Below, piece after piece: positions 1 through 6,187 of a stretch of 7,727 nucleotides of DNA (positions are counted from its first letter, which is position 1; every line of letters begins with the position of its first letter). The notes under the pieces were generated by a model, which did no database searches, was not told where the DNA came from, and saw only the letters and a program-made list of their open reading frames with translations. This DNA is from QHXQ01 sp036389375. Lineage in GTDB: Bacteria > Acidobacteriota > Blastocatellia > Pyrinomonadales > Pyrinomonadaceae. Location of the stretch: assembly GCA_036389375.1 (NCBI GenBank), contig DASVQA010000201.1, positions 1-7,727 of the forward strand, in the 5' to 3' direction. The position numbers were made by a program, and so were the translations under genes.

Positions 1-395
1 TGCAAGTTGTCCACGTGCGTCGAGCCAGTGAAGACGGTCATCTCCTTGTCCACCTGTGAACCGAAGGAGGTGGCCATCGGATAGAAAGCTTCAACGATCT
101 GTTCGTAGGTCATCTGCCGCGAACCGCCCTGCGCGAGCATGGCGGCGGTCAGATTAGCGAGGCCCTCTTTGCCCGCCGGGTCGTCGGCCGAGCCGGTCAT
201 AAAGACGATGCGGAGCGAGATGAGCGGCGAGCGGCTGGGCAGCAGCACGTCGCGGCTGGCCTCGTTGGTGGTCGCTGCGGTCTTGGTCGCGCGGCCGGCG
301 CTCGTGCGGGGCTGTCTACGTTGGGCAGATGTCGGCATGGTCAAGAGTAGGAGCAGGCAGATGGTCAGGATGCTTGAGCGTGTGCGCTTGAACAT
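1..395 (-). CDS. M16 family peptidase-like protein, non-catalytic subunit (N-terminal part, runs off the left edge)
   Basis: Reading the minus strand from the ATG at 395-393 gives 131 codons, open to the window edge. Residues 1-25 form a signal peptide: basic MFKRTR, a leucine-rich core (LLLLL at 14-18), then a TSA-Q cleavage site at about 24/25. The protein is therefore exported, probably to the periplasm or outer membrane. Residues from about 50 match the start of an M16 (insulinase/pitrilysin-type) domain: RSPLISLRIVFMTGSADDPA, GKEGLANLTAAMLAQGG. Where the catalytic subunit has HxxEH, this protein has N81-L-T-A-A85, so all three motif residues (H, E, H) are gone. Paired M16 proteins with one active and one inactive member are a known arrangement (for example mitochondrial processing peptidase and bacterial two-subunit peptidases). 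I infer that this is the structural or substrate-binding partner of the 395-1798 product. Its start overlaps the upstream stop by one base and has a strong ribosome binding site. The C-terminal domain is not visible. Confidence 0.88.
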   Translation of the reverse strand, partial: MFKRTRSSILTICLLLLLTMPTSAQRRQPRTSAGRATKTAATTNEASRDVLLPSRSPLISLRIVFMTGSADDPAGKEGLANLTAAMLAQGGSRQMTYEQIVEAFYPMATSFGSQVDKEMTVFTGSTHVDNL

Positions 396-1798
396 TAGCG
401 GCCGCCCTCCTTTCGCGCTGTCTTGTCGCCCGCTTTGGTCTTGAGCGTGACGATGGTGCGGTTGTTCTCGATAAAGTAGCGCCGCGCGGCCGCGCGTATG
501 TCGGCGGGCGTAACAGCGTCGGCGAGCGCGAAGACCTTGTTGAGCGTCTCAGGCGTGCGCCGGAGCGCGATGTAGGGCGCAATCGCACTGGCAATAGCTT
601 CGCTGCTATTCATCGCCTGCGCGAAGCCGTAGCGGAAGCGCGAGCGCGTGTTGTCGAGGTCTTGCTGCGAAACCATCTCCTCGGTGTAACGCTTGAAGGT
701 GGCGAGAATCTGCTGGCGCACATAGTCCATGTCCTTCTCGTCCTTGACGCGGGCGAAAGCGGCAAAGAGTTCCTGATCCTTGTGGTCTTCCGCGCCCGCG
801 TTCAGAAAATCAACCTTCTGCTCTTTGATGACGAGCCGTTGATAGATGTCTGAGTTTTCGCCGAAGGCGATGGACGAGAGCAGGTCGAGCGCGATCTTGT
901 CCTTGTCCGTGTCCGAATAAGCGGGCGCGCGGAAGGCGACGACGAGGTAGGGCAGCGTCGGGTTCGGCCAATCAACGTTCGCCTCGCGCGGCGCGTCCTG
1001 TGCAGGTTCGGTCGGAATATCGGGCACGTAAGAGCCGCGTTCCCAGTTGCCGAAGTAGCGTCTGACCATGCTGAGCGCCTGCTGGCGCGTCACGTCGCCG
1101 ACGATGGTGATGGTTGTGTACTCGGGCCGGTAATAGCGTTTATAGAAATCGAGGCTGTACTGATACTGGTTGGGCATGTCCTCGACATCTTTGATGTAGC
1201 CCATCGTGGTGTGCGAGTAGGTGTGCGTTTTGAACGCCGTCTCGCGCAAGACCTCGAACAGCTTCTCGGTCGGGTTCGCGCTGTTCTTGTTGTACTCGCC
1301 AAGCACGGCGCGCGTCTCGGTCTTGTAGTTCGCCTCCGGGTATTTCAGATGCTGGAAGCGGTCGGCTTCGAGTTTGAGCACGGCGTCGAGGTCTTCCTTT
1401 GAGAAGACTTCGTGATAGACCGTGCGGTCGTCGGTCGTGTAGGCGTTCGAGGACGCGCCGGCCTTCTTTAAGATCAGATCGCGCTGTTCGGGCGTATAGT
1501 TTTCGCTGCCGCGAAACATCAGATGCTCGAACAGGTGCGCGTAGCCGCTCTTGCCGGTCTCGATCTCGTTGCGCGAACCAGTGCCCACGACGATGTAGAG
1601 GGCGACGAGGTTCGGATAGTCAGTCGGGACGGTGACGAGCCGCAAGCCGTTCGGCAGATCGTCAATCGTGTAGTCGTAAGGGAAAATCTTGCGCGCTTGT
1701 TTCGGCGGCGCAGCCTTCTTACTGCCGCGCGCACGCCCCTGCGCTAACGCGAGCGCCGGCAGGCACAGCAGCAACGAGATGAGCAGCAGAGTTTTCAT
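395..1798 (-). CDS. Secreted M16 family zinc metallopeptidase, catalytic subunit
   Basis: A 467-residue zinc-dependent endopeptidase of the insulinase/processing-peptidase family. Residues 1-20 are a signal peptide ending ALA-Q, followed by a basic linker (about 21-37) before the M16 domain at about 38. The inverted zinc motif is H88-L-F-E91-H92, in SGYAHLFEHLMFRGSENYT. The third ligand is E168 in ETRAVLGE, exactly 76 residues after H92 as expected for M16, and E161 is the usual upstream glutamate. So H88, H92 and E168 bind zinc and E91 is the catalytic base. The second M16 domain covers about 205-450, including the usual YRPEYTTITIVGDV segment. The length fits a single two-domain subunit (about 450 residues), half of a pitrilysin-size enzyme. 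It should hydrolyse peptides outside the cytoplasm, probably as a heterodimer with the next gene. The start is well supported by a Shine-Dalgarno site and a promoter. Substrate specificity cannot be read from the sequence. Confidence 0.95.
   Translation of the reverse strand: MKTLLLISLLLCLPALALAQGRARGSKKAAPPKQARKIFPYDYTIDDLPNGLRLVTVPTDYPNLVALYIVVGTGSRNEIETGKSGYAHLFEHLMFRGSENYTPEQRDLILKKAGASSNAYTTDDRTVYHEVFSKEDLDAVLKLEADRFQHLKYPEANYKTETRAVLGEYNKNSANPTEKLFEVLRETAFKTHTYSHTTMGYIKDVEDMPNQYQYSLDFYKRYYRPEYTTITIVGDVTRQQALSMVRRYFGNWERGSYVPDIPTEPAQDAPREANVDWPNPTLPYLVVAFRAPAYSDTDKDKIALDLLSSIAFGENSDIYQRLVIKEQKVDFLNAGAEDHKDQELFAAFARVKDEKDMDYVRQQILATFKRYTEEMVSQQDLDNTRSRFRYGFAQAMNSSEAIASAIAPYIALRRTPETLNKVFALADAVTPADIRAAARRYFIENNRTIVTLKTKAGDKTARKEGGR
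406..411 (-). promoter_or_regulatory. Strong Shine-Dalgarno site AGGAGG for the second M16 gene
   Basis: On the minus strand AGGAGG lies 10 bases before the ATG at 395. It sits inside the last codons of the upstream M16 gene, encoding part of its KEGGR tail. The upstream TAA overlaps this ATG as TAATG. A strong internal site plus stop/start overlap supports coupled translation of the two subunits at similar amounts, and it fixes the start of the partial gene. Confidence 0.8.
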
Positions 1799-1806
1799 GT
1801 TGTGAA

Positions 1807-1813
1807 CTCCCTC
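1807..1813 (-). promoter_or_regulatory. Shine-Dalgarno site GAGGGAG for the catalytic M16 gene
   Basis: The minus strand reads GAGGGAG, then eight bases, then the ATG at 1798. Good spacing and purine content confirm the chosen start, which also yields an intact signal peptide. Confidence 0.75.
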
Positions 1814-1846
1814 AGATGTTTGGCCAGATTTTTGGATGCGGGGCCG

Positions 1847-1876
1847 ATTATACCCGAAGGCGCAGGCGACGGTTAA
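1847..1876 (-). promoter_or_regulatory. Sigma-70-type promoter for the M16 peptidase operon
   Basis: On the minus strand a perfect TATAAT (1852-1847) is preceded by TTAACC (1876-1871, 4 of 6 matches to TTGACA) with an 18-base spacer. Transcription would start near 1840, leaving a 5' leader of about 40 bases that contains the Shine-Dalgarno site. The site lies in the 176-base region between the divergent M16 and toroid genes. I found no equally good promoter there for the plus-strand gene. A small GGCGC/GCGCC hairpin at 1904-1916 is the only other structure I noticed. Confidence 0.55.
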
Positions 1877-1974
1877 GCGGCGCGGCGCGTGCAGGCGATC
1901 CTTGGCGCTGTGCGCCCCGCTCGCGCTCTGTTATCTTTTGCCCGTTTCGGACGCTTTGACAGATAAGACGCGCA

Positions 1975-3222
1975 ATGGAAATCACTGACAGCAAGGCGAC
2001 GACTGACAAGGGCACAGACGCGCCGCATGATGCGGAGCGCGCGCAGCTTGAAGCCGCCTACCGGACGCTCTTTGCGTGGTGTCGTGCGCGCGACTTCGCC
2101 GGGCATGATCCGTTCGACGCGCTCAACAGTCGCCTCTTTCAAGCGACGCCGCTCCGGCGCTCGCGGCTCGCGCGCCTCGTCTGGACGCAAGCCTTCAAAC
2201 GCGCGCCCGTCAACCTGCGGCCGCTCGCGCGCGTACCTGCCGAACGCAACGCGAAGGGCAGCGCGCTGTTTGCACTGGCGGCGCTCGCGCGTTATCGCAC
2301 GACGCGTGCGCCGGCCGACGAACAGACGGCGCGCACGCTTACGTCCGACCTGCTCGCCCTCGCCTGCGCCGGCTGGCACGGCGCGGCGTGGGGCTACAAC
2401 TTCGACTGGCAGGGACGGGCCTTCTACGCGCCGCGCGGCACGCCCGCCATCGTCCCGACCGCCTTCGCCGCCCGCGCGCTCGTCGAAGCGGCGGACGCGC
2501 TCGCCGATGAACATTATCTGCGCGTCGCACGCAGCACATGCGACTTCATCCTGCGCGACCTGCACCGCAGCGCCGAAAGTGCCGACGAGGTCTGTTTCAG
2601 CTACACGCCGCACGACGATACGCGCGTCTTCAATGCAAGCCTGCTGGCGGCCGAGACGCTGGCAGAAGTGGGGACGCGCACAGGCGAGCCGACGCTCTGC
2701 GACTGGGCGCTGCGCGCCGCGCGTTACGTCGCCCGGCGGCAACGCGCCGACGGCTCTTGGGCCTACGGCGCAGACAGCTATCAAGCGTGGGCCGATAATT
2801 TCCACACCGCGTTTATCCTGACCAGCCTCGCACGCATCATGCGCGCTTGGCCCCATGCGCGCACCGAGTTTGTGCCGACGCTCACACGCGGTTACCAGTT
2901 CTGGCGCGCTAACTTCTTTCTGCCCGACGGCTGGCCGAAGTATTTCCCCGACCGTCGTTATCCGGCGGACGCACATTCGGCCGCCGCCGCCATCGTCGCG
3001 CTCGTCGAGTTGACAGAGTTCGACGCGGACGCGCTCGCCTTCGCCCGCAAGGTCGCGCAATGGGCGCTCCGCGAACTGCGCGACCCGGCGGCCGGCTTCT
3101 TCTACTACCAGCGTCGTCGCCGTTACACCATCCGCACGCCCTACATGCGCTGGGCGCAGGCGTGGATGCTTTACGCCCTCGCAACATTAATCGAAAGGAC
3201 GAAGCCAAGGGCTGAGGGCTGA
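1975..3222 (+). CDS. Uncharacterised protein with probable alpha/alpha-toroid fold, glycan-associated
   Basis: A 415-residue protein with no signal peptide or membrane segment, so probably cytoplasmic. The first 20 residues are polar and poorly conserved in character. From about residue 95 there is a series of paired helices joined by aromatic and glycine-rich loops: WGYNFDWQGRAFYAPRG (139-155), CFSYTPHDDTRVFNAS (207-222), RADGSWAYG (257-265) leading into AWADNFHTAF (271-280), FFLPDGWPKYFPDRRYPADA (314-333), and FFYYQ to MRWAQAWMLYAL (375-402). This pattern resembles the alpha/alpha-barrel architecture of six-hairpin glycosidases, polysaccharide lyases and terpene-cyclase-type toroids. D143, H213, D214/D215, D274/H277 and D327/H334 are candidate pocket residues. 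I do not recognise a characterised family, and the reaction is unknown. The DUF354 gene follows after 52 bases on the same strand, suggesting a joint role in polysaccharide or glycoconjugate metabolism. The ATG at 1975 has only a weak AGATAAG-like ribosome binding site, and no better in-frame start is near. Confidence 0.85.
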   Translation: MEITDSKATTDKGTDAPHDAERAQLEAAYRTLFAWCRARDFAGHDPFDALNSRLFQATPLRRSRLARLVWTQAFKRAPVNLRPLARVPAERNAKGSALFALAALARYRTTRAPADEQTARTLTSDLLALACAGWHGAAWGYNFDWQGRAFYAPRGTPAIVPTAFAARALVEAADALADEHYLRVARSTCDFILRDLHRSAESADEVCFSYTPHDDTRVFNASLLAAETLAEVGTRTGEPTLCDWALRAARYVARRQRADGSWAYGADSYQAWADNFHTAFILTSLARIMRAWPHARTEFVPTLTRGYQFWRANFFLPDGWPKYFPDRRYPADAHSAAAAIVALVELTEFDADALAFARKVAQWALRELRDPAAGFFYYQRRRRYTIRTPYMRWAQAWMLYALATLIERTKPRAEG

Positions 3223-3253
3223 AAGCTCAGGTTGAGCAGTTCTTATTCAGCCC
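3216..3253 (+). other. Nested hairpin covering the stop codon between the toroid and DUF354 genes
   Basis: GGGCTGAA at 3216-3223 pairs perfectly with TTCAGCCC at 3246-3253. Inside it, GCTCA (3225-3229) pairs with TGAGC (3233-3237) across a three-base loop. The TGA stop of the upstream gene (3220-3222) lies in the left arm. A short tandem of GGGCTGA (3209-3215 and 3216-3222) leads into it. The sequence after the hairpin is C/T-rich but not a U tract, so it does not look like a standard intrinsic terminator. It could be an mRNA stability or translation-coupling element, or the remnant of a short repeat. Confidence 0.45.
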
Positions 3254-3274
3254 GCATCTCTCATCTCTTCCCTT

Positions 3275-4291
3275 ATGCGTATCTGGATCGATCTCGCCAA
3301 CTCGCCGCACGTGCCCTTCTTTCGCGCGCTCGTGCCGGAGTTCCGCGCGCGCGGGCATGAGGTGACGGTGACGGCGCGGCAGTTTGCGCAGACGGTGGAA
3401 TTGGCCGGGCAGGCGGGGCTGCATCCCATCGTCATCGGCGGGCACGGCGGACGAGGCTTAGTAGGCAAGGCAGGGAACTTCGGCGGGCGTGCGCTGGCGC
3501 TCGCGCGTTGGGCGCGCGGACGTGGCTTCACACTGGCGCTTAGCCATAACTCGTACACGCAGATCGCGGCGGCGCGGCTCGTCGGTATCAGGCCGGTGAC
3601 GCTGATGGACTACGAACACCAGCCGGCGAATCATCTTGCGTTCAGGCTTGCGGCACGCATCGTCGTGCCGCGCGCTTTTCCGGCAGCGGCGCTCAGACGT
3701 TTCGGCGCACACGCGCGCAAGGTGCGCCGCTACGCCGGCACGAAAGAGGACGTGTATCTGGCGGACTTCACGCCCGACCCTGCGTTCGCCGCGCGCCTCG
3801 CGGAGCTTGCCGTTAATCCTGAGCGCGTGCTCGTCGTCGTGCGCCCGCCCGCGCGCGATGCGCTCTATCATCGCTTCGAGAACGAGTTGTTCGACGAACT
3901 GTTGAACCGCTTGCAGGCTAACGACGGCGTGCAGGTGCTCATGCTCGCGCGCAACGAGGCGCAGCGTGCGCTCTACGGCGCGCGTACCGGCGTCAACTTC
4001 ATCATGCCGCGTGCGGCGTTGGACGGCGCGAACCTGATCGCGGCGGCCGATCTCGTCGTCAGCGCGGGCGGCACGATGAACCGCGAGGCGGCGGCGCTCG
4101 GCGTCCCGGCGGCAACGATCTATGCGGGGCGTTGGGCGGCGTTGGATGAAGAACTCGTGCGCGAAGGGCGTTTGCAACGGATCAGCACGCGCGCAGACCT
4201 CGATGCTCTACCATTGCGGAAGAAGCACGGGCTTAACCTGCGGCGCGCTGCACACGTCCGTGCGGAAGTCGTGCGGCTTATCTTAGAATAG
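3275..4291 (+). CDS. DUF354 family protein (GT-B-like, related to UDP-GlcNAc 2-epimerases and glycosyltransferases)
   Basis: A 338-residue protein that reads from end to end as the DUF354 family. It opens with MRIWIDLANSPHVPFF (1-16), the usual first beta-strand and loop. It continues with HNSYTQIAAA (91-100), DYEHQPANH (112-120), YAGTKEDVYL (153-162), VVVRPPA (187-193), and the C-terminal Rossmann signature SAGGTMNREAAALGVPA (263-279). That last stretch corresponds to the nucleotide-sugar-binding segment of GT-B enzymes such as WecB and MurG. The two-domain layout and length are normal for the family. No reaction is firmly established for DUF354; by fold it should bind or modify a nucleotide sugar or transfer a sugar in the cytoplasm. 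The start matches the family N-terminus, but the preceding 25 bases are pyrimidine-rich with no Shine-Dalgarno site, so translation may depend on coupling to the upstream toroid gene. It converges on pncB with an 11-base gap and no visible terminator. Confidence 0.88.
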   Translation: MRIWIDLANSPHVPFFRALVPEFRARGHEVTVTARQFAQTVELAGQAGLHPIVIGGHGGRGLVGKAGNFGGRALALARWARGRGFTLALSHNSYTQIAAARLVGIRPVTLMDYEHQPANHLAFRLAARIVVPRAFPAAALRRFGAHARKVRRYAGTKEDVYLADFTPDPAFAARLAELAVNPERVLVVVRPPARDALYHRFENELFDELLNRLQANDGVQVLMLARNEAQRALYGARTGVNFIMPRAALDGANLIAAADLVVSAGGTMNREAAALGVPAATIYAGRWAALDEELVREGRLQRISTRADLDALPLRKKHGLNLRRAAHVRAEVVRLILE

Positions 4292-4302
4292 CGCTTTCGT
4301 AG

Positions 4303-5751
4303 TTAATCCAGATCGGCGGCGAGTCTGTCAGGTAGTTGTAAGACCTCTTGCCAGCGTGAACTATCGGCGCGCATGCGGCTGGTCAATTCGTCGCGCAGGA
4401 TGCGCAGGCGCTCGCTCAGGGTGTGTGGGTATTGTGCTATGTCGGGGAAGCGTGCGCTCTGTTCTTCGACGAAGGCTTTCTGTTTCTTGATGGAGGGAAT
4501 CGGCTCGTAGCGTCCACGTTCCCAAAAGGGCACGAGCAGACGCTCGACGCGCGCCGCCCCCGCGATCTCGACCTCTTCATCGTTTAAGCCGACCACGTCG
4601 GCCACGTAGTTGCCGTCCGCCCCGACGCCGCGAAAGACTTGCAGGCAGCCGGGCAGCGTGGATTTCTCCGGCGTGTTCGACGCCTTCAAGGTCGGCAACC
4701 CGTCAATCAGGCATTGTTTGAAGATGACACCGGCGACGCGCGCCACCTCGCCTGAGAGTTTCGTGCCGACGCCGAAGCCCGCCGCCTGCGGAAACACCGC
4801 GACGATCTCGCGCACGCGTTCGACCGTGAGATCGCCCGTCAGGATCGGCATCATGCCGGGCAAGCCGTTAGCCTCGAAAAATTCCAGACACCAGCGGCCC
4901 AGCACGGCCAGATCGCCCGAATCAACGCGGAAGCCTTTGAAGGCACGGCGGCGCGCTGGCGTTGAGGTCGCGGCCATGGCGGCATGAACCGCGCCCATGC
5001 GCACGTCAATCGTGTCGAGCAAAAGCGTCGTGCCCTGCGGGTTGGCGTCGAGCCAGCGTTCAAAAGCGACCTGCTCGAAGTGTTTGGGCTGACCTGTGCG
5101 CGGCTCGATCTCCGGCTCGGTCATGTACTCGATAAACGCCTGCTGCCAGTAGTGCGCTTCCGTGCCGACCGCCGGGATGTCCAGCCGGTGCGCCGCCTCC
5201 ATGTTCGACGTGTCGTTGAAGCCGCCGATGAAAGCGTAGGTGGCGACCTCGACCGCGCGCTCGATGTCGCCGTTGCGGCGCAACGAGAAATCGGAGAGCC
5301 AACGGTCGCCGGCCGCCTGCCGGAACTGCATGGCGAGGCTCGCCGTCGTCATCGGCAGATCGAAAGCGTGCTCGAACTTGATCTCCTGCGCCTGCGTCAG
5401 CCCGAACGCGCCGGTGATGTCGGCGAACGGCTCGCCCGCGAACATGATCGTGCCGGGGCGCACGGCGCGCACCGCGCCGACGAACGTCATGTCCTCAATC
5501 GCCCGCGCGAACCGCTCCAAGCCGCCGCGATCCTGTTCGAGAAAACGTATGCGCGGGCGGTCGAGTTGGCTATCCACGAGCAGATGTACCAGTCGCTCGT
5601 GCCCCAGACACGGCGCGAACGGCAGCTTGCGCTGCGTCACGTAGAACGTCGCCTCCGCCGCGCTCAACGGTCGGTCGTGCAACCGCGTCGCCTCCTTGAA
5701 GGACGCGTCGCCCATCGTGGCGTGATAACGATCAATGTTGAGTGTACCCAT
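4303..5751 (-). CDS. pncB: Nicotinate phosphoribosyltransferase (NAPRTase)
   Basis: A 482-residue cytoplasmic enzyme of the Preiss-Handler NAD salvage pathway. It makes nicotinate mononucleotide from nicotinate and PRPP, with ATP hydrolysis. Visible family marks: DRYHATMGDA (7-16), a divergent form of the usual D-Y-LTM start; DFSLRR (154-159), with R158/R159 at the arginine pair used for substrate phosphate or carboxylate; GGFNDTSNMEAA (176-187); GTEAH (196-200), with H200 at the autophosphorylated histidine; FRVDSGDL (274-281); and FGVGTKL (326-332), the PRPP/phosphate loop. Length is typical. The first ATG is preferred because the next one (codon 13) would cut into the N-terminal motif. There is no Shine-Dalgarno site. 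The gene lies six bases after the small nuclease gene, so it may be read from the methyltransferase operon, from its own TATAAA-like box, or both. Its G+C content matches the host-like genes rather than the adjacent cassette. Confidence 0.95.
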   Translation of the reverse strand: MGTLNIDRYHATMGDASFKEATRLHDRPLSAAEATFYVTQRKLPFAPCLGHERLVHLLVDSQLDRPRIRFLEQDRGGLERFARAIEDMTFVGAVRAVRPGTIMFAGEPFADITGAFGLTQAQEIKFEHAFDLPMTTASLAMQFRQAAGDRWLSDFSLRRNGDIERAVEVATYAFIGGFNDTSNMEAAHRLDIPAVGTEAHYWQQAFIEYMTEPEIEPRTGQPKHFEQVAFERWLDANPQGTTLLLDTIDVRMGAVHAAMAATSTPARRRAFKGFRVDSGDLAVLGRWCLEFFEANGLPGMMPILTGDLTVERVREIVAVFPQAAGFGVGTKLSGEVARVAGVIFKQCLIDGLPTLKASNTPEKSTLPGCLQVFRGVGADGNYVADVVGLNDEEVEIAGAARVERLLVPFWERGRYEPIPSIKKQKAFVEEQSARFPDIAQYPHTLSERLRILRDELTSRMRADSSRWQEVLQLPDRLAADLD

Positions 5752-5756
5752 TAGCT

Positions 5757-5762
5757 TTTATA
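5757..5762 (-). promoter_or_regulatory. Possible -10 box just before pncB (leaderless start)
   Basis: The minus strand reads TATAAA, then five bases, then the pncB ATG, and no Shine-Dalgarno site is present. A promoter here would start transcription at or beside the ATG, giving a leaderless mRNA. No convincing -35 box is found at 16-18 bases, and the element overlaps the TAA stop of the nuclease gene, so this is tentative. Confidence 0.25.
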
Positions 5763-6186
5763 ATTCTTGCTTATTGGCTAAAGCGATAAACCTGTTTAGC
5801 GAGATGAGGCGTACCAATTCGTAGTGACGGATGTAGTCGCGCAGCCCATGCTTTAGGTAAAAATCAAGTAGCGCACTCCACCCGTCACCTCCCAGAACAA
5901 GATACGCATAAGCAAAGCGGCCTTCAGAATGCTGAACCGCGTGGATGAGCTTGATCACTTCGAACGGAACTTTCTGTTCTGCTGTGCCCGCCACTTGCTG
6001 CCACTTCATCGAAACGAGCAACTCACCGCCGGCCGGTATCTTAACTACGATGTCAGCTCTGTGCCGGCCACCTCCGAGGCTCAGCCCGATGAAACTCTGA
6101 TAACTAACTTGATAACCGTTAGCTTCCAGCACAGGGCGGGCAAGTTGCTCGAATACGTTTCCGGTACTCGTTTTTCTTGACGGCAT
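5758..6186 (-). CDS. Small PD-(D/E)XK-like nuclease, putative type II restriction endonuclease
   Basis: A 142-residue protein if read from the ATG at 6186. An upstream GTG at 6222 would overlap the methyltransferase by 35 bases and add 12 unconserved basic residues. The order of elements fits a PD-(D/E)XK core: an N-terminal helix with E13 (TGNVFEQLARPVLEANGY), D45 on the second strand (GRHRADIVV), then LLVSMKWQQ (57-64) with K61, and GTAEQKVPFEVIKLIHA (67-83). A late beta-strand AYLVLGGDGW (94-103) completes the core. The residue normally Glu/Asp before x-Lys is S59, so E70 or E13 may supply the missing acid. I recall similar small proteins with the K-W-Q-Q and GTAEQK motifs as a nuclease family, but did not check this. 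The ATG is one base after the methyltransferase stop, the classic layout of a restriction gene beside its modification gene. Low G+C (24/60 at 5761-5820) suggests foreign origin. Cleavage and target site are not shown by sequence. Alternative: a Vsr-like or other repair nuclease. Confidence 0.72.
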   Translation of the reverse strand: MPSRKTSTGNVFEQLARPVLEANGYQVSYQSFIGLSLGGGRHRADIVVKIPAGGELLVSMKWQQVAGTAEQKVPFEVIKLIHAVQHSEGRFAYAYLVLGGDGWSALLDFYLKHGLRDYIRHYELVRLISLNRFIALANKQEL

Positions 6187-6187
6187 G

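Noticed and set aside
1956..1961. Perfect TTGACA upstream of the toroid gene as a -35 box
   Set aside because: It is only 13 bases before the ATG, so the matching -10 would fall inside the coding region, and no TATAAT-like sequence is there.
1873..3060. 395-codon open frame on the minus strand opposite the toroid gene
   Set aside because: Arg/Ala/Val-rich translation with no recognisable motifs; the plus-strand frame has conserved-looking aromatic loops and helix periodicity. G+C-rich codon use leaves antisense frames open.
3458..4177. 239-codon open frame on the minus strand opposite the DUF354 gene
   Set aside because: No motif and Arg-rich; the plus frame carries DUF354 signatures across the whole span.
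4285..4310. Terminator between the convergent DUF354 and pncB genes
   Set aside because: The gap is 11 bases, with no stable inverted repeat or U tract visible on either strand.
4984..5754. 256-codon open frame on the plus strand opposite pncB
   Set aside because: Low-complexity Arg/Val/Leu/His-rich product; the minus strand encodes clear nicotinate phosphoribosyltransferase motifs over the same bases.
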